From NCBI GenBank assembly GCA_963782885.1, contig CAWALL010000023.1, forward strand, positions 248,001 through 312,000: a stretch of 64,000 bases of DNA. The letters are read 5' to 3'. This DNA is from DATAOG01 sp963782885. GTDB lineage: Bacteria > Pseudomonadota > Alphaproteobacteria > Geminicoccales > Geminicoccaceae. The translations under genes and the position numbers were made by a program. The notes beneath the pieces were generated by a model. The model searched no databases, was not told where the DNA came from, and saw only the letters and a list, made by a program, of their open reading frames with translations. Below are positions 8,829 through 17,369 of the stretch, in pieces (the stretch's first letter is position 1; every line of letters starts with the position of its first letter).

Positions 8829-9719
8829 ATGCCCCGGATGGACGATTATCTGCTGCGCCCCGATCCGGACGACCCGCGCCTGACCCAGGCGGTCACCGGC
8901 GTCGATCAGGACGGCCGCCGGATCGAGACCGCGGTGGTCTACGAGCGGCCGCTGACCCTGTTCCTGAACGCCCAGGAGATCGTCACGATGATGACGATCG
9001 GCGATTTCCCCGACTTTCTGGCGGTCGGTTACCTCCTGAACCAGAACATGCTGCGGCCGGACGACGAGATCACCGGGATCGACTACGATCCCGAGCTCGA
9101 GGTCGTGGTCGTGCGCACCGAGCGCGCCACCGACTACGAGGCGAAGTTGAAAAAGAAGGTGCGCACCTCGGGCTGCGCCCAGGGCACCGTGTTCGGCGAT
9201 CTGATGGAGCGCTTCGAGCAGGTCAGGCTGCCGGCCGACGCGGTGCTGAGGACGTCCTGGCTGTACGCGCTCGCGAAGAAGATCAACACCAGCCCCTCGC
9301 TCTATCTGAAGGCAGGCGCGATCCACGGCTGCGTGCTCTGCGAGCAGGACCGGCCCTTGATCTACATGGAGGACGTCGGCCGGCACAATGCGGTCGACAA
9401 GATCGCCGGCTACATGTTCCTGAACGGCATCGCGCCGGCCGGCAAGATCTTCTACACCACGGGTCGCCTGACCAGCGAGATGGTGATCAAGACGGTGCAG
9501 ATGCAGATCCCGATCCTGATCTCGCGCTCGGGCTTCACCGCCTGGGGGGTCGAGCTCGCGCGCCAGGCGAACCTGACCCTGATCGGGCGCGCCAAGGGCA
9601 AGCGCTTCATCGCGCTCGCCGGCGAAACCCGGATCGTGTTCGACGCCGACCCGCACCACGTCGCCGACGAGGCCCGCCACCTGCAGCGCAAGGCCGCGCG
9701 CGAGGACGACGCGGCCTAG
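8829..9719 (+). CDS. fdhD: Formate dehydrogenase accessory sulfurtransferase FdhD
   Basis: Passes sulfur to the bis-MGD molybdenum cofactor so formate dehydrogenase becomes active. The 296-aa product has the family features VVYERPLTLFLN near the N-terminus, AIHGCVLCE, the conserved GRHNAVDKIAG, FYTTGRLTSEMV and ISRSGFTAWGVELA. The sulfur-carrying loop reads TSGCAQGT, with one Cys instead of the CxxC pair of E. coli FdhD. The cofactor gene mobA lies 0.8 kb downstream. No formate dehydrogenase subunit is in the window. Confidence 0.92.
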   Translation: MPRMDDYLLRPDPDDPRLTQAVTGVDQDGRRIETAVVYERPLTLFLNAQEIVTMMTIGDFPDFLAVGYLLNQNMLRPDDEITGIDYDPELEVVVVRTERATDYEAKLKKKVRTSGCAQGTVFGDLMERFEQVRLPADAVLRTSWLYALAKKINTSPSLYLKAGAIHGCVLCEQDRPLIYMEDVGRHNAVDKIAGYMFLNGIAPAGKIFYTTGRLTSEMVIKTVQMQIPILISRSGFTAWGVELARQANLTLIGRAKGKRFIALAGETRIVFDADPHHVADEARHLQRKAAREDDAA

Positions 9720-9882
9720 GATGCAGCGCCGCCACATGACGTTGTATTTTTGCCACGAATGAACAAAATGTGAAGCCGTTCACTGCTCAGTCATCCTGAC
9801 CCCGTTAATAAAGGGTGTAGCGTTCGGGTCATGGTTGACTGACGTCCCGCTCCGGATCGTCGGTCGTGGCTGGAGTAGGCCG

Positions 9883-10500
9883 ATGAGTGCGGCGATCAGC
9901 GTTCTCAAGACCGGCGACCTCGTGCTGTTCGCCGACGAGGGGCGGAGCCGGGGTCTGTTGCGGTGGTGGCCCCGGCAGGCCTGGGCGCACGTCGGGATCG
10001 TGGTGCGCGAGCCGGGTGACCCGGAGCCGCTGTTGTGGGAAGCCCGTGGCCAGGGGCCGCGGCGGAGCAGCGTCGTGGTCCGGCTGGCACCCCGGATCGC
10101 CGGCTCGCCCGGACGGGTCAGCGTCCGCTGCCTGAACCAGCCACTCAACGCCGCGCAGAGCGCGCGGTTGAACGCGTTGCGGCGCGACTGGACGGGGCAG
10201 GCGCCCAAACGCGGCCTGCTCGACCTGATGGCCGCGGCCGACGGCGGCTGGGTCGGCGACAAGGCCGAGGTCCTCGGCGCGCCGACCGACGCCGAGCTCG
10301 TGGCGCAGATCTACCAGCGCCTCGGATTGCTGAGCGACGTCGCCCAGGGCGGCCCGCCGCCAAGCCGCTACCGGCCGCGCCGGTTCGGCGCGCGCGCCGG
10401 CCTCGAGCTCAAGCACGGCTATGCTCTGGGACCGGAGATCGTGCTGCACGACCCCGCTGGCGCCGAGGATTGGCAAGGCGCCCGGCCGCAGCCCGCCTGA
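9883..10500 (+). CDS. Permuted papain-like / NlpC-P60 (YiiX-type) protein
   Basis: About 205 aa from the ATG at 9883, which follows GGAG. An in-frame TTG at 9835 is less likely. The start LKTGDLVLFADE, then WAHVGIVV with a His after an aromatic residue and LLWEARG, resembles the permuted NlpC/P60-papain fold of YiiX/YaeF-type hydrolases. A catalytic Cys at the expected N-terminal position is not obvious, so it may be inactive or a divergent branch. It precedes mobA by 61 bases on the same strand, possibly co-transcribed. Substrate unknown. Confidence 0.6.
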   Translation: MSAAISVLKTGDLVLFADEGRSRGLLRWWPRQAWAHVGIVVREPGDPEPLLWEARGQGPRRSSVVVRLAPRIAGSPGRVSVRCLNQPLNAAQSARLNALRRDWTGQAPKRGLLDLMAAADGGWVGDKAEVLGAPTDAELVAQIYQRLGLLSDVAQGGPPPSRYRPRRFGARAGLELKHGYALGPEIVLHDPAGAEDWQGARPQPA

Positions 10501-10561
10501 GCGTAGCCAGAGCGCGCCGGATGCGCCATCATCCGCCGTCGGCGATTCGACGGCAGGAGTC

Positions 10562-11233
10562 ATGGCGATATCGAGTGCGGCGGACCGACCGCCGGTCGTC
10601 GGGGTTCTGCTCGCGGGCGGGCAGGCCCGGCGCATGGGCGGCGGCGACAAGTGTCTCAGGCCGCTCGGCGGCCGGCCCCTGCTTGCCCGGGTGATCGCGC
10701 GCGCATCCCCCCAGGTCCGAGCCCTGGTGCTCAACGCCAATGGCGATCCGCAGCGCTTCGCCGGCTTCGGCCTGCCGGTCGCGCCAGATTTGATCCCGGG
10801 CTTTGCGGGCCCGCTCGCCGGCGTGCTGACCGGGATGGCCTGGGCGCGGGCGAACCGGCGCGAGTGCCCCTGGATCGCGACGATCGCAACCGACACGCCG
10901 TTTTTTCCGGCCGACCTGGTCGCGCGGCTGCGGGCGGCGGTCGAGGTGGAAGGCGCGGATCTCGCCTGCGCCGGCTCCGGCGGCCGCGCGCACCCGGTAT
11001 TCGGCCTCTGGCCGGTCCGCCTGGCGGAGGAGCTGCGGGCGGCGATGGAGGGCGAGGCCATCCGCAAGGTCGACGTCTGGACCGCCCGCTACCGGCTGGC
11101 TCAGGTCGAGTTCCCGGCGGCGCCGGTCGACCCCTTCTTCAACACCAACCGGCCCGAGGACCTGGCCGAGGCGGAGCGGCTGCTCGGCAGCGACCCGAAC
11201 CGGCTTTCCGCCGCTGCCGGCAGCGATCTTTGA
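10562..11233 (+). CDS. mobA: Molybdenum cofactor guanylyltransferase
   Basis: Attaches GMP to molybdopterin to make Mo-MGD, the form used by formate dehydrogenase-type enzymes. The ATG at 10562 is preceded by AGGAG; 223 aa. Nucleotide-binding signatures: VLLAGGQARRMGGGDK near the N-terminus, PGFAGPLAGVLTGM, the metal-site ATDTPFFP, and FFNTNRPEDL near the C-terminus. It fits functionally with fdhD upstream. The convergent transporter gene ends three bases after its stop. Confidence 0.93.
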   Translation: MAISSAADRPPVVGVLLAGGQARRMGGGDKCLRPLGGRPLLARVIARASPQVRALVLNANGDPQRFAGFGLPVAPDLIPGFAGPLAGVLTGMAWARANRRECPWIATIATDTPFFPADLVARLRAAVEVEGADLACAGSGGRAHPVFGLWPVRLAEELRAAMEGEAIRKVDVWTARYRLAQVEFPAAPVDPFFNTNRPEDLAEAERLLGSDPNRLSAAAGSDL

Positions 11234-11236
11234 GCC

Positions 11237-13090
11237 TCATGCCGCTGCCGGCACCTCGGGCTGCGCCGGCTCCGCACCCTCCGCGATCCGGCGAACCGCC
11301 TGCCCGAGCGATGTGGCGAGCAGATCCGCGTCGACGGCCCGCAGCAGCTCCTCGCCGCCCTCGGCTGCCGGCCTGGCAGTCCACAGACCGACCATGATCC
11401 TGACCTCGGGGCCAAAATGCTGCCGGAGCCTCCTGGTCAGCCGGTGCGCGTGCTGGGTCGCCGCAGGATTGACGTAGGACAGGCAGATCAGCGCGACGCC
11501 GTCGCGCTCCAGCCGCACCAGGTTTCTGCCGGTAACGGCGGCGCGCACAACCGACCTGGCGGCGCGGCCGCCGCGCTGCAGCAGGTGGGCGAGCATCGCC
11601 GCCGCCGCCTCATCGAGGGCGTTGCGCGCGCCGATGCACAGGATCGTGCCGGCGTCGGCGCCGGCAGCCTCGTCCGGCGCCAGCTGCTCGTCCTGCGCCA
11701 GCTCCTCGATGACGCCGATCGTGTCCTGGGCGACCTCCTGGACCGTTGCCCGTTCGAGACTGCCGCGCAACCGGTCCTGCTCGGCGAGCGCGAGCGCCGG
11801 CATGATCACGGCGTCGTAAAGTTTCTCGAGCGGCTGGTCCTCCAGATACTCCTCGGCCAGCTCGGTCGCTTCCTCGGGATCGCGCGCCAGCAGGCGCTGA
11901 TAGAACTTGACCTCGGGGGCGAGTGCCGGCTCGTCGCCCAGCAGCACGTGGAAGAACCCGAGCTGCGGAACGTGGCGGCCGAGAACCACCAGGCAAACGG
12001 TGAGCGGCGTCGACAGGAGCAGCCCCACCGGGCCCCACAGCGCGGTCCAGAACACCGCGGCGACCAGGATCGCGACCGGCGACAGCCCGGTGCTCGAGCC
12101 GTACAGCCAGGGCTCGAGCACGTTGTTGATGATGAGCTCCAGGGTGACGAACAGCGCGATGGTCAGCAGCGGCAGCGTCCATCCGGGAGCGACCGCGAAC
12201 GACAACGCGATCGGGAACAGCGCCGCGATCACCGGCCCGACGTAGGGGATGAAGCGCAGGACGGTCGCGAGCAATCCCCACAGCATCGGATTGGGCACGC
12301 CCAGGAAATACAGGCCGATGCCGATCGAAATGCCGTACAGAATATTGATCACCAGCTGCATCAGCAGATAGCGACTGATTCGCTTGGCGGCATCGTCCAT
12401 CGCTTCGGTGGCACGGGCGACGTCTTTGGCCCCCAGCAGGCGGATCATGCGGTCGCGGAGATCCTCGCGCTGGAGCAGCATGAAGATCACGAACACGACC
12501 ACGAGGCCCGCCGTCGCGATTGGGGCGACCAGCGGCCCGCCCACCTCGCGGAGCGTCTGCAGGGGCGGCGCCTGCGGCTCCTGAACCTGGACGGGCACCG
12601 GCTTGGCAGGTTCGGCCTGGGCGGCGCTCGGGGAGTCCTTCTCTGCTGGCGCGTTCGGCTTGTTCAGTTCCTTGCCGAGGTCGTGCAGCATCGCCGAGGT
12701 GCGCTCGACCACGCCGCCGCTCGGGATCGCGATGCGCAGGTCGCGGATCTTGGAGCGCAAATTCCACTCGTACGTCGGCAGGTGGTCGGCCAGGTGGACG
12801 ACCTGGCTGCCGACGATCGCGCCGAGGCCGAGCAGCGCGACGAAGAGCAGCAGGACGACCGCGAGGACCGCCGGGATCCGACCGAGGCCGAGGCGCCGCA
12901 GGCGGGTCACCACCGGTGCCAGCATGAAGCTCAGCAGGATCGCGAGCGCGAGCGGGATCAGGATGTCGCGCCCGAGATAGAGCGCGCCGACGACCGCTAC
13001 GATCGCGGCCATCATGGCGGCCGGCGAAGCCGGGGGCGCCGCCGAGCCCGTCGGCACGACCGGCGGCCACAAGCTGGTATATCTGGTCAT
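11237..13090 (-). CDS. AI-2E family transporter (PerM/YdiK type) with C-terminal cytoplasmic extension
   Basis: Predicted inner-membrane permease of 617 aa. Helices begin at ~25-60 (DILIPLALAILLSFMLAPVV). A Pro/Ala/Glu-rich loop interrupts the middle. A second helix block contains LLMQLVINILYG, the family-typical RFIPYVGPVIAA and LEPWLYGSSTGLSP. After the last helix about 250 residues remain. The first part is helical (EVKFYQRLLARDPEEA). The rest looks like a Rossmann or B12-binding-like domain with TILCIGARNALDEAAAAML, VALICLSYVNP and VRIMVGLW. The family exports small molecules or ions; autoinducer-2 transport is by name only. The tail may be a sensor or regulatory domain. Confidence 0.85.
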   Translation of the reverse strand: MTRYTSLWPPVVPTGSAAPPASPAAMMAAIVAVVGALYLGRDILIPLALAILLSFMLAPVVTRLRRLGLGRIPAVLAVVLLLFVALLGLGAIVGSQVVHLADHLPTYEWNLRSKIRDLRIAIPSGGVVERTSAMLHDLGKELNKPNAPAEKDSPSAAQAEPAKPVPVQVQEPQAPPLQTLREVGGPLVAPIATAGLVVVFVIFMLLQREDLRDRMIRLLGAKDVARATEAMDDAAKRISRYLLMQLVINILYGISIGIGLYFLGVPNPMLWGLLATVLRFIPYVGPVIAALFPIALSFAVAPGWTLPLLTIALFVTLELIINNVLEPWLYGSSTGLSPVAILVAAVFWTALWGPVGLLLSTPLTVCLVVLGRHVPQLGFFHVLLGDEPALAPEVKFYQRLLARDPEEATELAEEYLEDQPLEKLYDAVIMPALALAEQDRLRGSLERATVQEVAQDTIGVIEELAQDEQLAPDEAAGADAGTILCIGARNALDEAAAAMLAHLLQRGGRAARSVVRAAVTGRNLVRLERDGVALICLSYVNPAATQHAHRLTRRLRQHFGPEVRIMVGLWTARPAAEGGEELLRAVDADLLATSLGQAVRRIAEGAEPAQPEVPAAA

Positions 13091-13293
13091 GGCATGCTCG
13101 CGATTGACGCGCGGTGGAAGGCGCGAATGTAGAGACGTCCGATCCCGCCGTCACGTTCCGCGTGCGTCGACGAGTCAGCCGAGGGCTGCGGCGATTGCCT
13201 CCGAACCATCCCGCAGCGCCGAATGCCATCTGCTGGCAAAGCGGCCGCGGCACGGTATGCTAGACCCGATCCAGTCCCAGACACGAGAGCGCC

Positions 13294-14460
13294 ATGCAAC
13301 TTGCAGAACGGATGTACCGGCTCGGGACCGAGAGCGCCTTCGAGGTGCTGGCGCGCGCCAGCAGGCTTGCCCAGGCCGGCCGCAGCATCATCAATCTCGG
13401 CATCGGCCAGCCGGATTTTCCCACGCCCGACAATATCGTGGAGGCGGCGCGGAAAGCGCTCGCCGACGGCCATCACGGCTACACCCCGGCGAACGGCATC
13501 CTGCCGTTGCGCGAGGCGGTCGCCGAGGACATTCAGAAGTGGCGGCGCGTCGAGGTCGATCCGGACCGGATCGTGATCGTGCCGGGCGGCAAGGTCACGA
13601 TGTACTTCGCGATCACGATGTTCGGCGAGCCGGGCGCCGAGATCATGTACCCGGACCCGGGTTTTCCCATTTATCGCTCGGTGATCGAGTTCTCGGGCGC
13701 CAAGGCGGTGCCGATCCCGCTCTACGAGGACAGCGGCTTCTCGTTCTCGGCCGAGGAGGTGCTGGCCAAGATCACGCCCCGGACGCGCCTGATCATCGTC
13801 AACAGCCCGGCCAACCCCACGGGCGGCGTCGTGCCGCGCGAGGAGCTCGACAAGCTGGTCGCCGGCCTCGCGGCGCATCCGGAGGTGGTGGTCCTGTCGG
13901 ACGAGATCTACGCCCGCATGGTCTATGACAACGTCCCGCACGCCAGCATGCTCGTCTATCCCGAGCTCGAGGACCGGCTGATCCTGCTCGATGGCTGGTC
14001 CAAGACCTACGCGATGACCGGCTGGCGGCTGGGCTACGCGGTCTGGCCGAAGGAGCTCGCCGAGCACGCGACCCGGCTTGCGATCAACATCCACTCCTGC
14101 GTCAACGCCGCGACCCAGTGGGCCGGGATCGAGGCCCTGAAAGGGCCGCAGGAGGCGGCCTTTCGCATGGTCGAGGCGTTCGACGCCCGGCGCAAGATCA
14201 TCCTCGAGCGCCTGAATGGCCTGCCGGGCGTTCGCTGCGTCCGCCCCGGCGGCGCCTTCTACGCCTTTCCGAACATCGCCGGCACCGGCTACAGCGCCCG
14301 CCAGCTCCAGGACGATCTGTTGAACGAGGTCGGCGTCGCGCTGGTCGCCGGCACCAGCTTCGGCGACCAGGGCGAGGGCTACATCCGCTTCTCCTACGCC
14401 AACTCGATCGCCAACATCGAAGAAGCGATCGAGCGCATCCGCCGCTTCCTCGAGCGCTGA
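13294..14460 (+). CDS. PLP-dependent aminotransferase, class I/II (AspC/AspB-like)
   Basis: Fold-type I aminotransferase, 388 aa. Seen: INLGIGQPDFPTP, GYTPANGILPLREAV, NSPANPTGG, LSDEIYARMVYD, the Schiff-base lysine in SKTYAMTGWRLGY, and the C-terminal YIRFSYANS that supplies the carboxylate-binding Arg. This is the aspartate/aromatic/alanine subgroup; exact substrate unknown. The ATG at 13294 is preceded by GAGAGCGCC. It stands alone, divergent from the transporter and followed by a decayed stretch. Confidence 0.88.
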   Translation: MQLAERMYRLGTESAFEVLARASRLAQAGRSIINLGIGQPDFPTPDNIVEAARKALADGHHGYTPANGILPLREAVAEDIQKWRRVEVDPDRIVIVPGGKVTMYFAITMFGEPGAEIMYPDPGFPIYRSVIEFSGAKAVPIPLYEDSGFSFSAEEVLAKITPRTRLIIVNSPANPTGGVVPREELDKLVAGLAAHPEVVVLSDEIYARMVYDNVPHASMLVYPELEDRLILLDGWSKTYAMTGWRLGYAVWPKELAEHATRLAINIHSCVNAATQWAGIEALKGPQEAAFRMVEAFDARRKIILERLNGLPGVRCVRPGGAFYAFPNIAGTGYSARQLQDDLLNEVGVALVAGTSFGDQGEGYIRFSYANSIANIEEAIERIRRFLER

Positions 14461-14486
14461 GCCGGACCTGGGGGCCTTCGGCCAAC

Positions 14487-14867
14487 TACCCGCTGCGGGC
14501 ACTGATCCGCCCGGCCTACCAGCGTTCCCGGGCCGTGGTCGACTATCTCTTTCGTCGCCAGACCAGGTTTGCCATTCACGGTGGCGCGCTCAATGGGCAG
14601 CAGTATCGGCGGCAACTCGTCCTCGACCTTCTGCATGCAATCCGCTTTGACCATCTCTATGAGACCGGCGCCCTTTATGGTTCGTCGACGATGTTCTTTG
14701 CGCAACATTTTGCCGGCAGGATTGTCACGATCGACAACCATCCCTATTACCACGGCTTCACCAAGCTCCGGCTGAGATCGGAACCCAGGGTCGAGGTCGC
14801 TTACGCGGATTCCGTCGCGCACCGGCAGGCGACTGTGCCTGAGCTACCTGTCCCCTCTCGGATTTGA
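14487..14867 (+). pseudogene. Remnant of a class I SAM-dependent methyltransferase
   Basis: One frame (third frame, 14487-14867) shows good protein character without a proper start. It begins YPLRALIRPAYQRSRAVVDY and continues with the SAM-binding-like FDHLYETGALYGSSTMFFA, then RIVTIDNHPYYHGFTKLRLR and VEVAYADS. The ETG..G.ST start of a Rossmann methyltransferase and the next acidic beta-strand end are recognisable. The remaining two thirds of the fold are missing: after ~14825 the frame becomes unconserved. I read it as a truncated gene left by rearrangement. Confidence 0.5.
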
Positions 14868-15164
14868 CCGGATGCACGTGTTTTTCCCGACCGCGCCCTC
14901 TGATCGGGAGAGCGGCAGGCGCAGAGGTTGCGTCGTCCTGACGAGAGACCGGGAAATGGCGAGGGTGCTTTCCGGACTGAAGTCCTTGCGAATTTTCGAG
15001 ACGGCGTGCGTCGACCAGCCGAACTTCGCCGGCCACCGATCGTGAACGCGCCCTGCCCGGCCGGTTGAGCCGCGATTCCCGGGATTACGGGAACTTCGAT
15101 CCCGCCGACCGGCAGCGAGGTGCAGCCCGCGCGCTGACCGCGATCGCTGACAGCCAGGGGCGCT

Positions 15165-15323
15165 GTGGTTAACGAATGGTTTACCATTGGCGCGATAAGC
15201 CTTTCTTCGGCTGGTCCATGCGACCGTGGGAATCCGTGGCTCGAGTTGATCGGCGGGCACAAACTCCCAGGATCGCATGGACCGGCGAGGACCGTTGAGG
15301 GCCAGGTCTTAACAAAGTCTTAT
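15165..15323. repeat. Copy 1 of a ~155 bp hairpin-containing repeat
   Basis: The centre is an imperfect inverted repeat: left arm 15213-15231 (GGTCCATGCGACCGTGGGA) and right arm 15265-15283 (TCCCAGGATCGCATGGACC) around a ~33-base loop. It is flanked by TTAA-N7-TTTA (15169-15183) and TTAA-N7-TTAT (15309-15323), which resemble CtrA-type TTAA-N7-TTAA half-site pairs. The outer flanks are also partly complementary (GGTTTACCATTGGCGCG on the left). Copy 2 at 15620-15776 matches it in arms, flanks and spacing. Confidence 0.7.
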
Positions 15324-15346
15324 GCCAGTTCCCTTAGACCAAGGTG

Positions 15347-15369
15347 GGGCCGGGCGACGATCCCGGCCC
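15347..15369. repeat. GC-rich hairpin between the two repeat copies
   Basis: GGGCCGGG (15347-15354) and CCCGGCCC (15362-15369) form an exact 8-bp stem around the loop CGACGAT. No T-run follows, so it is not a canonical terminator. The rest of 15370-15615 shows no credible gene. Confidence 0.45.
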
Positions 15370-15619
15370 TCAGCGCGAGGCTCGTCGAACACCGCCCCGG
15401 TATGCGGAACCGGAGACGCGAACTGGGGACGCGACCCGGACGCGAAGGTGGAGACTTTCTGGGCCAGGTCTCATAGCAGGGACACGCAGAGTCGCCCCTG
15501 ACACCCGTGCCCGCGCTCTGCGATCAACTGCAGCCATCGCTCAGGGGACGGGCCCGCATCGTCAAGCCGCTCGATCTCCAGCACGCTCCTCAACGATCGA
15601 TGCCGGCGCGAGCGCCGCG

Positions 15620-15776
15620 TTTACCCGTCGTTTACCTCTTGCGCGCCAAGGCTTTGTTCGGCTGGTCCATGCGACCGTGGGACTCCGAACCCCAGACCTG
15701 TTCGGCGGCGCATGACTCCCAGGATCGCATGGACCAGCACGGGCAGGATGTGCGCCAAAGGTTAACCAGGGCTTAC
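15620..15776. repeat. Copy 2 of the ~155 bp hairpin-containing repeat
   Basis: Arms at 15663-15681 and 15717-15735 are identical to the arms of copy 1. The loop is slightly longer and diverged. Flanks are TTTA-N7-TTTA (15620-15634) and TTAA-N7-TTAC (15762-15776), so the motif-to-motif length is 157 against 155 bases in copy 1. TTTGTTCGGCTGGTCCATGC and its counterpart in copy 1 extend similarity outside the arms. The conserved spacing with diverged loops suggests a mobile or structurally selected element. Confidence 0.7.
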
Positions 15777-15881
15777 GGTGAAGACCGGGCTTGACCATGC
15801 CGCCCGCGGCTTGCGCCCGTCCGTCCGCGCGCGGGAGGCGTGCCGACGATACGCAAGGGTCGGGGCCTCCGGTGACAGGTC

Positions 15882-16658
15882 TCAGACCCAGCCGCCGTCG
15901 GCGACGTAGGTCTGGTTGGTCATGGCGCCGGAATCGTCGGCCGCCAGGAACAGCACGATCCGCGCCATGTCGTCCGGATAGAGCTTGCGCTTCAGGCACT
16001 GGCGGTGCATCAGCTCCGCCTCGCCTTCCGGCGTCAGCCAGAGACTGACCTGGCGCTCGGTCATGATCCAGCCGGGCGCGATCGAGTTGACCCGGATGTT
16101 GTCGGGCCCGAAGTCGCGCGCGAGGCCGCGGGTCAGGCCCATGACCGCGGCCTTGGCGGCGGTATAGCCGGGCATGCCGCCTTGGCCCACCATCCAGCTG
16201 ACCGAGCCGAAGTTGACGATCGCGCCGCCGCCGGCCGCCTTCATCATCGGATGGACCGCCTGGGCGGCGAAGAACTGGTGCTTCAGGTTGACCGCGATCC
16301 GGTCGTCCCAGTACTCGGGCGTGACGGTGTCGAAGGCATGGCGCTCGTCGTGGGCGGCGTTGTTGACCAGCACGGTGATCGGCCCATTCGCCGCGGCGAC
16401 TTCGGCGATCGCGCGCCGGAGCGCCTCGATGTCGCGCAGATCGCACTCGACGAACCGGGGCTCGGGGTCGCCCTTGGCCGCGATCTCCTCGACCAGCCTG
16501 CGGCTCGGCTCGACCGCGATGTCGACGAAGCCGACCTTGGAGCCCTGGGCGGCGAAGTGGCGCACCAGAGACGCCCCGATCCCCGAGCCGCCGCCGGTGA
16601 TGAACACCGAGCGGTCGTTGAGACTCGGATAGATCGCGTACGGCCCGTTGTCGCTCAT
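15882..16658 (-). CDS. SDR-family sugar dehydrogenase-like oxidoreductase
   Basis: NAD(P)-dependent short-chain dehydrogenase, 258 aa. The ATG at 16658 follows GGGAGACAGTG; a longer in-frame start at 16772 is unconserved. Features: TGGGSGIG (Rossmann), NNAA, the catalytic Ser in FGSVSW, YTAAK (Tyr and Lys) and a C-terminal VADGGWV. The N-terminal YPSLNDRSVFITGG resembles galactose, arabinose or fucose dehydrogenases of proteobacteria, but the substrate is not determined. It sits alone between the hairpin repeats and the IS110 remnant. Confidence 0.82.
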   Translation of the reverse strand: MSDNGPYAIYPSLNDRSVFITGGGSGIGASLVRHFAAQGSKVGFVDIAVEPSRRLVEEIAAKGDPEPRFVECDLRDIEALRRAIAEVAAANGPITVLVNNAAHDERHAFDTVTPEYWDDRIAVNLKHQFFAAQAVHPMMKAAGGGAIVNFGSVSWMVGQGGMPGYTAAKAAVMGLTRGLARDFGPDNIRVNSIAPGWIMTERQVSLWLTPEGEAELMHRQCLKRKLYPDDMARIVLFLAADDSGAMTNQTYVADGGWV

Positions 16659-16837
16659 CACTGTCTCCCTTTCCCCGCGGCTGCTCTGACCCTCTTCCGT
16701 AATCGGGCTGCGCGGGTCAAGGGGTTGGCCAACGCGGCCCAGATAAGGTCGGTCGCGATGGTCGTCGGCCACCCGGACAGCTCCGTCGAGCGGTCAGCGC
16801 GCCGAATATCAGCCGTCGGGCCCTGTGTGCCTCAGTT

Positions 16838-16867
16838 GCCAAGCTCGCCCGGCCGGGCGAGCTTGGC
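16838..16867. repeat. Perfect 30-bp palindrome
   Basis: The left half is GCCAAGCTCGCCCGG and the right half is its exact reverse complement, with no loop. It lies in the 345-base gap between the SDR start and the IS110 transposase fragment, about 140 bases upstream of the latter. It could be a bidirectional terminator, a recombination or insertion-sequence end, or a cruciform. The rest of 16659-17003 shows no gene. Confidence 0.75.
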
Positions 16868-17003
16868 GGCGGACGGGAGCCCGCGTTGGCCTGGGCTGAG
16901 CGAGCCCGTGACTGAGCTCGGCGCCCCGTCCGCCGGTCCGCTCTCGAACTCGAACCGTCGCTGGGGCCGGCCGCGGTCGAGCCCGCATTCGCAAGGACGG
17001 GTC

Positions 17004-17321
17004 ATGGAGCGCTCTCCGCTTGCGCCGACCTGCGTCGGCATCGACGTCGCCAAGGACCGCCTCGACGTGCACCTGCGGCCCGCGGGCGAGACGTTTGCGC
17101 TCAGCCGCGACGGCATCGGCCTGGACGCGTTGGTCGGCCGTCTGGCCGCCCTCGCTCCGGCGCTGGTGGTGCTGGAAGCGACCGGCGGCTTCGAGGTCAC
17201 GGTCGCCGGCACGCCGGCCGCCGCCGGCCTGCCCCTGGTCGCCGGCGGTTCCGCTGAGCGCGCGCCACGCCGGTTGGGCCTTGGCAGCGTCCACGAGTGG
17301 ATGTGCCCGATGCAATTCTAG
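17004..17321 (+). pseudogene. IS110-family transposase, N-terminal fragment
   Basis: The ATG at 17004 opens MERSPLAPTCVGIDVAKDRL, the start of the DEDD RuvC-like catalytic domain of IS110 transposases. The second acidic motif follows as VVLEATGGFE. Family similarity stops at about codon 75, where the usual NP(R/K)Q.R.FA segment is replaced by unrelated residues, and a TAG closes the frame at 17321. The rest of the RuvC domain and the Tnp domain with its catalytic Ser are absent. The gene is inactive. The non-coding stretch before it may keep part of an IS110 bridge-RNA region, but I cannot show this. Confidence 0.75.
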
Positions 17322-17369
17322 GTTCAGCTGCTATTCTGGCGGCGGAACTCACGATCTCGAGGCGAAGGC

